The translations under genes and the position numbers were made by a program. From NCBI RefSeq assembly GCF_014287515.2, contig NZ_CP092473.1, positions 3,817,501 to 3,881,500 on the forward strand: a stretch of DNA of 64,000 nt. Direction: 5' to 3'. Under the pieces are notes generated by a model. The model saw nothing but the letters and a program-made list of their open reading frames with translations. It did not search any database and had not been told where the DNA came from. This DNA is from Roseburia rectibacter (GTDB lineage Bacteria > Bacillota > Clostridia > Lachnospirales > Lachnospiraceae). Below, piece by piece: positions 33,169 to 42,233 of this stretch (its first letter is position 1; each line of letters opens with the position of its first letter).

Positions 33169-34848
33169 CTATTTCAAAACAATTTTATGATATGTAATCC
33201 CTGCCCGTTCCATTAATTCCATCTCACGTTTCTGACAGGTAAAAATCAAAATCTGTCTCCCCTGCTCTCTCCTGACAATCCCATCAAGTGCACAAAGTGT
33301 CTGCATCAGACGTTTCTCGTCATACATTCCAAATGCTTCATCAAAAATGACAGGCATAGGCTCCTCTTTTGTCACGATTTCTCCGACAGCAAGACGAAAT
33401 GCCAGATAAATCTGTTCTAACGTTCCATGGCTTAACGCCTCCGGCATGACTTCTTTTCCATCTGCTAAAATAAAAAGTTTTCCATCTTCTTTTACAATGG
33501 CATGATCATATTTTCCCGCTGTAAGCTGTGACATCCATTTTGAGACGGCACTGCCAAGTTCATCGAGGCTTTCCTCATAGTATTCGCTTGAAAGGCGGTC
33601 AATTTCTGCCGCTGCAAGTTCTAATGCGCGGATATCTTCTAACAACTCCCGTTCCTGCTCTCCCGGCTGCTTCGCCTCTTCCATATCCTGCATGATATTA
33701 TAACGTCTTGTCTCTTTTTCAGACAAAGACTCTTTGAGACTGAGGAGCATACGCTCTGCCTGCCTTAGCCCGGCATCTGCATATGTTTCCTGCGTCACAC
33801 CCTCTATATCGCTCTTTTGTGCTGACATATATGCCTCTTTTTTTGCCTGTTCCACCGCATAACGGATTCCCACATAAAGTCCGCAAAGAATCATACCTGC
33901 AAAAAAGACTGCCTGCAAAATAAAAAAAAGACGAGACGGATATGAAGTAACATAATGTACTGCTATATTGACAAGCAGTGCCGAAGCACAGATTCCGATC
34001 CCTGCCATACGGTCCGGATGCTCTTTTTCCGGTTGCATTGCCCCATCAATTTCTCTTTTGTGCGGTGCATTTTCCTGTCTCTCTCTGCGGTCTGCCTGCT
34101 GCCTTTTCTGCTCAGATAATCTCTTTCGCTTTTCACCAATTTCTTCCACGCGCACACGTTTCAACTGATTGATCTCTCTCTCTGCATCCGCAATATTGGC
34201 ATGTAATCCACGTGCATCCCGTTCTAAAAGATCTTTTTCCACAATGAGCTGCCTGATATCCTCATTTTTCTGTTCATGAATTATTCTTACTTCCTGCGCC
34301 AGTTCTTTTTTCCGCGCTGTAAGTGCTGCTTTAGCCTTCTGAACCTGAATATTGGCACCACCGCCCTCAGCAGCATTCGATAGATACTCAGACAAAATAT
34401 CTGCCAGTTCCTTTCCTGTCACTGCACCTGTCTGCGGTATATCATAAGTGTTTCCAAACGTTTCCTTATCTATTCCACCAAGCAGCATTGACAGATCCCC
34501 GTAAACTACCGACAGTTCTTCTCCATCTGCCTCATTTTTCAAAATATCTTTTTTATCCTTATAATAAAAATTACGCTCTAAATAAAATGGTTTTTCATCC
34601 ACAAGAAATCGCAGGGCACCACTATAGTACGAAGGGGCATGCCAGGGTTCGTGCTTTTTATAAATGCTGTTTAATGTATTTCTTCCACGCCCCTTTTCCA
34701 TTCCAAAAAACATTGCAAGCAAAAAATCATGCAGTGTCGTTTTTCCCGCCTCATTTTCTCCATAGATCACATTGATCCCTGGTTCAAATGAGATCTGCCT
34801 GTTCTGCAATTTTCCAAACTGACCAATGATCGCTTCTTTTATCTGCAT
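33169..34848 (-). CDS. SbcC/YhaN-like AAA ATPase with coiled coil and membrane segments
   Basis: 559 residues. An N-terminal half ATPase has Walker A GENEAGKTTLHDFL and 'ISFEPGINVIYGENEAGK'. The middle has a charged coiled coil (about 190-270), two hydrophobic segments near 280-335 ('ICASALLVNIAVHYV', 'FILQAVFFAGMILCGLYVG') and another coil. The C-terminal half ATPase has 'LSHGTLEQIYLAFRLAVGE' (signature) and 'PVIFDEAFGMYDEKRL' (Walker B). This is the YhaN type, the partner of the YhaO nuclease that overlaps it by 10 bp. It is short for the group, as the coils are small. It probably acts in DNA-end processing; the membrane segments are a known but unexplained trait of this subgroup. Confidence 0.82.
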   Translation of the reverse strand: MQIKEAIIGQFGKLQNRQISFEPGINVIYGENEAGKTTLHDFLLAMFFGMEKGRGRNTLNSIYKKHEPWHAPSYYSGALRFLVDEKPFYLERNFYYKDKKDILKNEADGEELSVVYGDLSMLLGGIDKETFGNTYDIPQTGAVTGKELADILSEYLSNAAEGGGANIQVQKAKAALTARKKELAQEVRIIHEQKNEDIRQLIVEKDLLERDARGLHANIADAEREINQLKRVRVEEIGEKRKRLSEQKRQQADRRERQENAPHKREIDGAMQPEKEHPDRMAGIGICASALLVNIAVHYVTSYPSRLFFILQAVFFAGMILCGLYVGIRYAVEQAKKEAYMSAQKSDIEGVTQETYADAGLRQAERMLLSLKESLSEKETRRYNIMQDMEEAKQPGEQERELLEDIRALELAAAEIDRLSSEYYEESLDELGSAVSKWMSQLTAGKYDHAIVKEDGKLFILADGKEVMPEALSHGTLEQIYLAFRLAVGEIVTKEEPMPVIFDEAFGMYDEKRLMQTLCALDGIVRREQGRQILIFTCQKREMELMERAGITYHKIVLK

Positions 34849-35897
34849 ATCTTATATCCCAATAATGCGTTGACTCCATATTCCAACGCTTTTTTTGTGA
34901 CCACATCCTGTGGTCTTTTTTCCATTTCTTTTATGTAATTCCCCAAAAGGGTACCTTTATAGTTTTCTTTTAATTTATCATAATCATAATCCGGCAAAAG
35001 CTGCTCTGTCACATCAACAACCCGGTCAAACGTTTCAAGTTTTTCTGTATCAAATTCTATATCCGGCAAAATTTTTCCCCGCAGAAATAAACGAAAATAC
35101 TGATATCCGGGTCTTTCCTCCAGCAGGTTTCTCACCCAATCCCCAAGTTCAAGATCCGTTGTTTTTGCCGTAACCGGATAAATTTCATGACAGTATTCAC
35201 ACTTTTTCACCGGATGAAAATGAATATCCGTATGCTCTTTGTCGATCGTCCCCAGCCAGTATCCATGCGGCCCGACATCATTTTTATCCGTCGGCTCCAG
35301 ACTTCCCGCCATCACTGCCCTCCCCGGAATCTGCTGTTCTCCCTTATGGATATGCCCGGCAGCAATATAATCAAACCCATTTTCCAAGATAAGTTTGGGA
35401 TTGTATGGGATATGCTGTTTGTCTCCGCCATGTACTAAAAGGAGATTGATCCTTGATCTATCCTCCGGGATGACCGAATCATAAATAGCATTCCCGATCT
35501 CTCTATGCCAGTAACTTAATCCATAAATGCTGACATTTTCCTCATCAAAATCAAAATGACCGGGTTCTTCCTGACGGAAAAAATAAACATTTTCCTCCCA
35601 TTCCATTGTCAGATAATAGGATTTCGTTCGAAGATAATCGTGATTGCCCGCCATCAGAATGATTTTCGTCTGTGGTATCCTGCTAAAAAGATAATTAACT
35701 TCCCTAAGCTCTCTTTTCAATGGCTGCGCATGGAATAAATCCCCTGATATCAGCAAAAAATCCGGCTTTAGCTCCACTGCTGCATCGATCACTTCTGCAA
35801 ACGAATCCCAGATATCCTGCGCTCTTTTTTCACTCCACGGTTTTCCCACATCCGGTTTTATCCCAAGATGTACATCCGAAACATGTATGAATTTCAT
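34839..35897 (-). CDS. SbcD/YhaO-like DNA repair metallophosphoesterase
   Basis: About 352 residues from ATG 35897 (MKFIHVSDVHLG), with GGAG upstream; the frame extends to 35960 without support. Metal-binding motifs of the Mre11/SbcD fold are visible: 'FIHVSDVHLG', 'LLISGDLFHAQPLKR', 'ILMAGNHDYLR', 'LLVHGGD' and 'AAGHIHKGEQ'. It is a manganese-dependent nuclease that would work with the ATPase encoded by the overlapping downstream gene. No signal peptide. Confidence 0.9.
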   Translation of the reverse strand: MKFIHVSDVHLGIKPDVGKPWSEKRAQDIWDSFAEVIDAAVELKPDFLLISGDLFHAQPLKRELREVNYLFSRIPQTKIILMAGNHDYLRTKSYYLTMEWEENVYFFRQEEPGHFDFDEENVSIYGLSYWHREIGNAIYDSVIPEDRSRINLLLVHGGDKQHIPYNPKLILENGFDYIAAGHIHKGEQQIPGRAVMAGSLEPTDKNDVGPHGYWLGTIDKEHTDIHFHPVKKCEYCHEIYPVTAKTTDLELGDWVRNLLEERPGYQYFRLFLRGKILPDIEFDTEKLETFDRVVDVTEQLLPDYDYDKLKENYKGTLLGNYIKEMEKRPQDVVTKKALEYGVNALLGYKICR

Positions 35898-35967
35898 AAG
35901 CTGCTCCATTTCTGTCTCATTTACAGTGTCTATTGTATATGATTTTTTCTGTTTTTCCAATAGTGAA

Positions 35968-36013
35968 AAGAAGCAGCGGATTTTTCTTATTAGAAACCCC
36001 GCCGCCTCTTCTT
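35968..36013 (-). terminator. Hairpin between spoVT and the SbcD-like gene
   Basis: AAGAAGCAGCGG pairs imperfectly with CCGCCTCTTCTT around an AT-rich loop; on the minus strand a TTTTC follows. Probably terminates spoVT. Confidence 0.5.
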
Positions 36014-36030
36014 ATCTTTGATCTTCTTTT

Positions 36031-36579
36031 TTACTGTTCCATCTGTCTTCCCAAAAATGATGCTGCCGCAGCAGCCAGTTTTCCTTCGGTATCACTCATT
36101 TTCTTTTTTTCATCCTTATTACAGATAACCACCGCACCGATCGCATCTCCCTCACAGATGATCGTACTGAGTGCCTGCTGTGTATATTCCCCGGCATCAT
36201 CCAGTGTTATTTTCATAAATTCTGCATCTCCTGCAGATGCCTGATAGTTCTTTCTCTCACTGATGGCTTCCTCTAACTGTCTGCTGACCGGCTTTCCCTC
36301 AAATTCTTTTTTCCCGCTTCCGGATGCCGCGATCACATGGTCACAGTCTGTCACAAGTACAAGATATCCCGTGGTCTGTGCCAGGCTCTCCGCGTACTCC
36401 CCTGCAAACTGTCCGAGTTCACCGATCGGTGAATATTTTTTCAGGATGATCTCCCCCTCACGGTCTGTAAATATCTCAAGCGGATCTCCCTCGCGGATCC
36501 TTAAAGTTCTTCTGATCTCTTTTGGCACTACGATACGTCCTAAGTCATCTATCCGGCGAACAATTCCTGTTGCTTTCAC
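36031..36579 (-). CDS. spoVT: Stage V sporulation protein T (AbrB-type regulator)
   Basis: About 182 residues. The N-terminal AbrB swapped-hairpin domain reads 'ATGIVRRIDDLGRIVVPKEI', close to SpoVT of Bacillus, followed by 'REGDPLEIFTDREGEIILKK' and a C-terminal GAF-like sensor domain ending AASFLGRQMEQ. SpoVT tunes sigma-G gene expression in the forespore and spore properties. I choose the GTG at 36579 because GGAGG lies 8 bases upstream and Bacillus SpoVT begins at this MKATG; an ATG at 36594 would overlap that ribosome site. It shows that the organism descends from a spore former. The 190-bp gap upstream holds no clear feature. Confidence 0.95.
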   Translation of the reverse strand: MKATGIVRRIDDLGRIVVPKEIRRTLRIREGDPLEIFTDREGEIILKKYSPIGELGQFAGEYAESLAQTTGYLVLVTDCDHVIAASGSGKKEFEGKPVSRQLEEAISERKNYQASAGDAEFMKITLDDAGEYTQQALSTIICEGDAIGAVVICNKDEKKKMSDTEGKLAAAAASFLGRQMEQ

Positions 36580-36788
36580 GTTGTTATCCTCCAATGCTAT
36601 ATTTTGATAAAGCAGCTCTTTCTTATATATCAGCTTTGGAGTTAGTATGTGGAAAATATTGAGATTTATTCTTGTATCCTCTCATTTGCTTATGATTCCG
36701 GCAGCAGACAATATGCTATATCATAAATTTCCCGCGAAAAGTCCTGATGATTAATCAGTTATCACCTGATAGAATTTATACTTTTTTA

Positions 36789-38630
36789 TCATTTTCTGCG
36801 CATCCAGTCTGCATACCAGAACACGATCTCTGCAATATGATGCAGATCGCCTTCTTTGCTGGTGGCTCTCCAGTTTTCTTTATAAGCCATAAACCAGCAT
36901 TCTAACTTTTCTGCCAGTTCCAGACCTTTCTGCATATCAAAACTTCCCGTTTTTTCCATGCTTTCTGTCAGGAGTCCTACGGCATTCCAGATACCGATCC
37001 CCTGCAATGTCACGGATAAAAGCTGCATCTGTTTTTTGGTTTCCGGCATCGCCTGCGTGCTCTCCAAAAGTTTTTTGTATATATCACGCAGGGCATCTGC
37101 TGCAGCATCTACACCCGCCTGATCCACACCGCGGAACAGATCTTCGCCCTCTTCGAGTTCATGCTTTAAGCACCGGTTCTCATAATACATGACAGCTTCT
37201 CTCCACTGAAATACCGACTGTCCGCAGATTTCTGCCAGATGGGAAACATAATTTCCGGTAGTATCCCCATACTCGATCCGTGAGATCATACGGTTTAACT
37301 CTGCAAATGGTATCTTCTCCCCATTCCAGGAAAATACAGCACCGTAGATCATCCCCGGAACAGAAAATGCCGGATCATTAACGTGTCCAAAATCTCCCCA
37401 GTCTGTGTTCAACACACCGATGCCATGATATTTTGCCGCATAACCGCACATTCTTGTAATATTTTTATAAGAATTTTCTATTAAGTTTGCCCACTGGTTC
37501 CAGCCGCATACACCCGGACACAGATACTGCACTGCACCCGTCTGTGCGATCGCCCTCGTCTCATCTTCCCTCTGTTCCGGTGCGTATCCCCAGTTCAGGC
37601 AGATCATGCTCTCCGGCAGTTCCTTCATCAGTTCCGGCGAATTCCAGATGATATCGCCCCAGAACATTGGGATTTTTCCATTTTCCACCAGAAATTGTGC
37701 AAGCTCTTTGACATAGTCAATATAAAGCCGATGGACGCCACGCTCTTCGACAAGTTTTTTCGATTTATATTTGCCAAGGCAGAATGTCTCATCCGCACAG
37801 ATATTAAATTTGTTGGAAGAAAACAACTGCATATATTCTGCGATCATCTTTTTGATCAGAGGAAGGGAACGCTCATCGGAGACATTAATCGTATGATACC
37901 GCATCCGGTTCCAGAAGGAAAACGGCTCCTTCCAGGAATCCTCCATCTCGCAGAGATCCCCATATGTTTTTGTGGAGAGCAGTGTGCACAGATGTCCAAA
38001 ACTTGCCAGCGACGGAACCAGTTCAATATGACGTTCCCGGCAATAACTGTCAAGTTCGCGGATCTCCTCTGCCGTAAGCGGAGTCTGATCCCTCCACATT
38101 TCCGAAAAGTCACGGAACAGATAGGTATGTTCCACATAAAGCTGAAGCTGGTTTAATTTATAGCGGCACATCCTGTCTGCAATTTTTTTGAGTTCTTCCA
38201 GTTTTAACACACGTCCCCTTGTCTGGTCAAAATAATAACCACGGTTTGGCATATCCGGGGCATCCTGAATCTGTACACAGGGCAGTATCCCGCCACACTG
38301 CTGTACGATCTGGCAGAAGGTCTCCACACCATAAAGCACGCCAGCCCCGTCGCCGCCTGAAATCTGTCCGCCTTTTTCGTCGATCGTGATCTCATATGTC
38401 TGCTCTGGTAATGTTTTTGCGATCCCAAGAGAGAGATCCCCCTCCCTTACTTCCCCTACGGAAAACGGCAGGATAAGCCCCGTTTCCTGCCTGATCGCCT
38501 CCTGCAGTCTTTTTGCTGCATGCATCTCTGTCTCTGCCACCTCTTTTGTCATCACAATATGTGTGCTGTGGCAAAGCAGCATCTGTCCGTCCTGTTCTTT
38601 GATTGTTTTTGGCTTTGGTAATAAATACAT
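36789..38630 (-). CDS. GH20-family beta-N-acetylhexosaminidase
   Basis: 613 residues, no signal peptide, so cytoplasmic. An N-terminal GH20b-like domain (1-125) precedes the barrel, which begins 'DMPNRGYYFDQTRGRVLKLE'. The catalytic D280-E281 pair is in FNICADETFCLG, as used in substrate-assisted catalysis. GH20 removes terminal beta-GlcNAc or GalNAc. It is the last gene of the glycan operon, 32 bp after the GH3 gene, and could remove GlcNAc from imported N-glycan fragments. The specific linkage cannot be told from sequence. No other sugar-binding module is seen. Confidence 0.9.
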   Translation of the reverse strand: MYLLPKPKTIKEQDGQMLLCHSTHIVMTKEVAETEMHAAKRLQEAIRQETGLILPFSVGEVREGDLSLGIAKTLPEQTYEITIDEKGGQISGGDGAGVLYGVETFCQIVQQCGGILPCVQIQDAPDMPNRGYYFDQTRGRVLKLEELKKIADRMCRYKLNQLQLYVEHTYLFRDFSEMWRDQTPLTAEEIRELDSYCRERHIELVPSLASFGHLCTLLSTKTYGDLCEMEDSWKEPFSFWNRMRYHTINVSDERSLPLIKKMIAEYMQLFSSNKFNICADETFCLGKYKSKKLVEERGVHRLYIDYVKELAQFLVENGKIPMFWGDIIWNSPELMKELPESMICLNWGYAPEQREDETRAIAQTGAVQYLCPGVCGWNQWANLIENSYKNITRMCGYAAKYHGIGVLNTDWGDFGHVNDPAFSVPGMIYGAVFSWNGEKIPFAELNRMISRIEYGDTTGNYVSHLAEICGQSVFQWREAVMYYENRCLKHELEEGEDLFRGVDQAGVDAAADALRDIYKKLLESTQAMPETKKQMQLLSVTLQGIGIWNAVGLLTESMEKTGSFDMQKGLELAEKLECWFMAYKENWRATSKEGDLHHIAEIVFWYADWMRRK

Positions 38631-38661
38631 AATTTTCTCCTCCTGCTGTCAGAATTTCTTC

Positions 38662-40857
38662 CTATTCTTCAAAAATTATTTTTCCACTATCCATTAAAAG
38701 TATTTTACTCTTATAAATCTTTGCACCACTCTCATTAAAATACCGGAATTTATCCGCATCCATAGCGATTTCAAATGCATTCTGACTTCCTTTTTCCACT
38801 TTTATTCTGGAAAATGCAACCAGTTCCCGCTCTCTTGGCACAAGCTCACCGGACAACACTTTCCGGTAGCATTGCAGCACTGCCGTATCATCTATATTTC
38901 CTTTATTCTTTACAATTCCTGAAATAATCCACACATCCTGCTGCTTTTTAAGACAGATATCCACATACTCCATGTGGGAATATCCCATTCCTTCCCCAAA
39001 TGTATACAAAACTCCCTGTTCCATATCACAATAGTGCATTGCCGGATAGGACACCGTATGGTTATAGTACACCGGAAGCTGTCCGCAGTTTCGCGGAAGG
39101 GACACCGGCAGTCTGCCGGACGGTGCATATTTTCCAGACAACAACTCCGCGATTGCTTTTCCTCCCATCGGTCCCGGATAAAAAGCATATAACAGTGCAT
39201 CTGAATCCTGCGAAATTTCAGGGATTGCATAAGGCCGCCCGGCAATGACTACGGAGATCACCGGTTTTTTCAGCGCACAGACAGCCGTAAACAGTTCGTT
39301 CTGGTTCCCGGGGAGCTGTAATCTGGCGGTATCCATGCCCTCCCCACAGTCCATCTCAAGTACTCCCTGTACTTTTGCCGCACCGTTTTCATCGAACAGC
39401 GCCCCTTTAAAACGACTCGATGATCCGCCTAATGCCAGCACGATAATATCCGCATTTTCCGCAAGAGAAACAGCCGTCCCGACCTCATGTCCATTATAAC
39501 AGCGAACCCGGTCTGCACCAAATTCTTTTTCCATGCCGCTCTTTAACGTCTCATATCCTGCCCTGTCCATTGGAGGTGAATAATCACCGATCTGCCGGTA
39601 AATATCATCCGCATTTGGACCGATCAGAGCTATTTTTTCTGCTCTCCCAATCGGCAGTACATTTTCATTCTTCAACAACACTACCGACTCGCGCGCCAGT
39701 TTTTCCGACTCCTGATATGCCTCTGTCGGAAATGAAACAGCACCATTTTCGCTGTAAGAGGCGGTACGGTTCCCGTTTTCATCAATATAAGGTTTATCCA
39801 TCAGTCCCTGCTCAAATTTCAAAGTGAGCACTCGAAGGACCGCCTGATCGAGTTCCTTTTCCGTGATAAATCCCTGTTTTAACGCCTCCTCTAACTTTGT
39901 ATAACCTTCATCCCACAGACTGATATCCACACCTGCTTTCAGTGCAAGTGCTGCCGACCTGATATTATCCCCCGTCATAATGTCTAACTGGTCGATGGCG
40001 ATGCCATCCGCCATCACGACCCCGTCAAACCCCAATTGTTCCCGCAGAATATCCTGCAGCAGATGTCTGTTGGCATGGCAGAATTTTCCATCGATCTCGT
40101 TGTATGCAGCCATAATGCCTTTTACGCCCGCCTCACAACATGCCTTCGCCGCCTGTAAATGGATCTCCCACAGTTCCCTCTCTCCGATCCTCGCTGCGCT
40201 GGCATTGACCCCTCCGGTCGTCTCCCCCTGTGCACAAAAGTGTTTTGCAACCACTGCAACGCCCTCTTTCTGGATTCCTGTTACGATCGCCCGCGCGAGC
40301 TCTGCCGATAAATATGGATCCTCCCCATAACACTCCTCACTGCGCCCCCATCTTGGGTCTCTTAAAATATCCAGTGCCGAAACCAGTGCAAAATCCACGC
40401 CCATCTGCTTTAACTGCCTGCCGCACACCTGCCCTGCCCGCTCATACAATGCCGGGTCAAACGATGCACCTACTGCCAGATTGACCGGGAGCAGATATCC
40501 GTCTAACGCCTGATGTCCATGTGGACATTCACTGCTCAGTAAAAATGGAATTCCAAGGCGGCTGTGTTCGATCACATATTTCTGTAACTGATTATATGCC
40601 TGCATGGAAAGTCCCCCGGCAAGCCCTGTCTCATAATTTTTTTCCGACCATGGATCTGCACGGTAAAGACCATAGATCGTGCCGATCCCGCCCCACTTTT
40701 TTACTTCATCCTTTAATTCCTGCGTAAAAATAATTTTTCCATCTTCTACATGGTAGATCCGAAAACCATATAAATGCTGGTTTAACTGTCCCACTTTTTC
40801 TGTTGCGGTCATCTGCGCAAGCAGCGCCTCTGCCCGCTTTCTGCTATCTCTCTCCAT
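38662..40857 (-). CDS. GH3-family beta-glycosidase
   Basis: 731 residues with the usual two-domain GH3 body plus a fibronectin-like end. The barrel has 'LSSECPHGHQALDGYLLPVN', 'AVVAKHFCAQGETTGG' and the nucleophile D284 in GVVMADGIAID. The second domain has 'IALIGPNADDIYRQIGDYSP' and 'FYPGPMGGKAIAELLSGKYA'. GH3 covers beta-glucosidase, xylosidase and N-acetylglucosaminidase. Two-domain members with this length are mostly glucosidase-like, while NagZ types are shorter, so GlcNAc activity is uncertain. No signal peptide. It follows the MFS gene by 10 bp in the same operon. Confidence 0.9.
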   Translation of the reverse strand: MERDSRKRAEALLAQMTATEKVGQLNQHLYGFRIYHVEDGKIIFTQELKDEVKKWGGIGTIYGLYRADPWSEKNYETGLAGGLSMQAYNQLQKYVIEHSRLGIPFLLSSECPHGHQALDGYLLPVNLAVGASFDPALYERAGQVCGRQLKQMGVDFALVSALDILRDPRWGRSEECYGEDPYLSAELARAIVTGIQKEGVAVVAKHFCAQGETTGGVNASAARIGERELWEIHLQAAKACCEAGVKGIMAAYNEIDGKFCHANRHLLQDILREQLGFDGVVMADGIAIDQLDIMTGDNIRSAALALKAGVDISLWDEGYTKLEEALKQGFITEKELDQAVLRVLTLKFEQGLMDKPYIDENGNRTASYSENGAVSFPTEAYQESEKLARESVVLLKNENVLPIGRAEKIALIGPNADDIYRQIGDYSPPMDRAGYETLKSGMEKEFGADRVRCYNGHEVGTAVSLAENADIIVLALGGSSSRFKGALFDENGAAKVQGVLEMDCGEGMDTARLQLPGNQNELFTAVCALKKPVISVVIAGRPYAIPEISQDSDALLYAFYPGPMGGKAIAELLSGKYAPSGRLPVSLPRNCGQLPVYYNHTVSYPAMHYCDMEQGVLYTFGEGMGYSHMEYVDICLKKQQDVWIISGIVKNKGNIDDTAVLQCYRKVLSGELVPRERELVAFSRIKVEKGSQNAFEIAMDADKFRYFNESGAKIYKSKILLMDSGKIIFEE

Positions 40858-40867
40858 ATCTGTCCTG

Positions 40868-42160
40868 TCATTTCTCCTTTATTTTTCGGCTGTATAATGA
40901 ACTTGCAATAATTCCGAATGCAGACAAAATAAACACCATCTGTATGTTATCTACCGGAATGTTTAAAATCCTGATATCCTTTGATAATGCCACAAATGTC
41001 GAGCCGAGCATGGATGAAAAAAATCCTACAAACCCAACCATTGTTGAGCAGAAGCTGACATAGCTGACACGGTGTTCTAACGGTGCAAAGGCAAACTGCA
41101 TCCGAAAAGTCGCAATATTGATGCCGCCCCAGGCAACCCCGCTCACAGCCTGTACGACCGGAAGCCAGTAGATACAGTTTTCTTTCGTCAGCAGTCCCCA
41201 GCCGATATATGCAACTCCCAGCATAAAAATGGACCCCAGCGTGACAAGCCTCCACGAATAACTGTCTGCTGCCTTCCCCCACAGATTTGCAGCCGCGATC
41301 CGCGCCACCGATGCAACCATATTCATGACGGTGATATAAAAATAGGACAGCCCCAGATTCTCTAACATATAAATAGAAAAAAACGGACTGGCAAAATTAG
41401 ACGCCACACTCCACAGCAGGAAGAAAATCAATATATTGCGGTAATTCTGGTCTGTGAGCGGCATCTGTATTGCTTTCCTTATGTTCAGTGGCTCCACATG
41501 TTTCACATTTTCCGGTTCCCGGATCAGCGTGAGACAGGTAATGTCGACCACGCAGATACCGATACCTAAAATGCCGATGATCCGGAATCCCAGAATCTCC
41601 TGATCCGCGAAACGGTAGGCATCTAAAATTTTACTTAAGATCAGGGAACCGCCTGTGGACGCAACTAAAGTCATTGAATCCTTCAGTCCGAGATATCTTC
41701 CCAACCGTTCTTTTTTCACCAGGCTGATCAGCCAGTTATTTGCCCCGGTGTTGATAAATGCCCCACAGAAATGTGCACAGGAATACAGCACCGCGATCAC
41801 TGCCACCGAGATTCTCACTCCTAACATCAATGTCGGAACAAACAGCATCATGAGCAGGCATAAGCGCTGGATGAGTGCAAACTCTACCGTGATCCGTTTG
41901 CTGCCTGCGCGGTTCTCATAGACGACAGAGGAAAAAATCTGGATGGTATTCATCAGCGTCGGCAGTGCAGCTATGATCCCGGTCAGTGCCGTCCCCGCAC
42001 CCACAAGATAGGCAAGTCCCGATAAAAATGCGCCGGAAGTAACCGTAAAAATCTGTGTGGAAGCGCATCCATCGAGGATAAAAAGTGCCCTGCTGGTCCG
42101 ATACTGTTTTTCCGTAATATGATCGGAACACTCAAAAATATGGCTTAATTTATTGGTCAT
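40868..42160 (-). CDS. Major facilitator superfamily transporter
   Basis: About 430 residues with roughly 12 hydrophobic helices. I start at ATG 42160 (MTNKLSHIFECSD), 8 bases after GGGAGA. Helix 1 'ALFILDGCASTQIFTVTSGA' and the family's loop motif 'GRYLGLKDSMTL' are visible. It is in the glycan operon after the GH38 gene and a hairpin. MFS proteins in such loci often import or export mono- or disaccharides; mannose or a disaccharide is plausible, but the substrate cannot be read. The family position is loosely MFS_1. Confidence 0.85.
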   Translation of the reverse strand: MTNKLSHIFECSDHITEKQYRTSRALFILDGCASTQIFTVTSGAFLSGLAYLVGAGTALTGIIAALPTLMNTIQIFSSVVYENRAGSKRITVEFALIQRLCLLMMLFVPTLMLGVRISVAVIAVLYSCAHFCGAFINTGANNWLISLVKKERLGRYLGLKDSMTLVASTGGSLILSKILDAYRFADQEILGFRIIGILGIGICVVDITCLTLIREPENVKHVEPLNIRKAIQMPLTDQNYRNILIFFLLWSVASNFASPFFSIYMLENLGLSYFYITVMNMVASVARIAAANLWGKAADSYSWRLVTLGSIFMLGVAYIGWGLLTKENCIYWLPVVQAVSGVAWGGINIATFRMQFAFAPLEHRVSYVSFCSTMVGFVGFFSSMLGSTFVALSKDIRILNIPVDNIQMVFILSAFGIIASSLYSRKIKEK

Positions 42161-42183
42161 AACGTAAATCTCCCTATAAAAAG

Positions 42184-42225
42184 AGAGGCATCCCACCGAA
42201 CTCTCTTCGGAATCTGAATGCCTCT
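42184..42225 (-). terminator. Hairpin between the GH38 and MFS genes
   Basis: AGAGGCAT (42184-42191) pairs with ATGCCTCT (42218-42225) with a second stem inside; on the minus strand CTTTTTAT follows. Probably a partial terminator inside the operon. Confidence 0.7.
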
Positions 42226-42233
42226 ATATGATT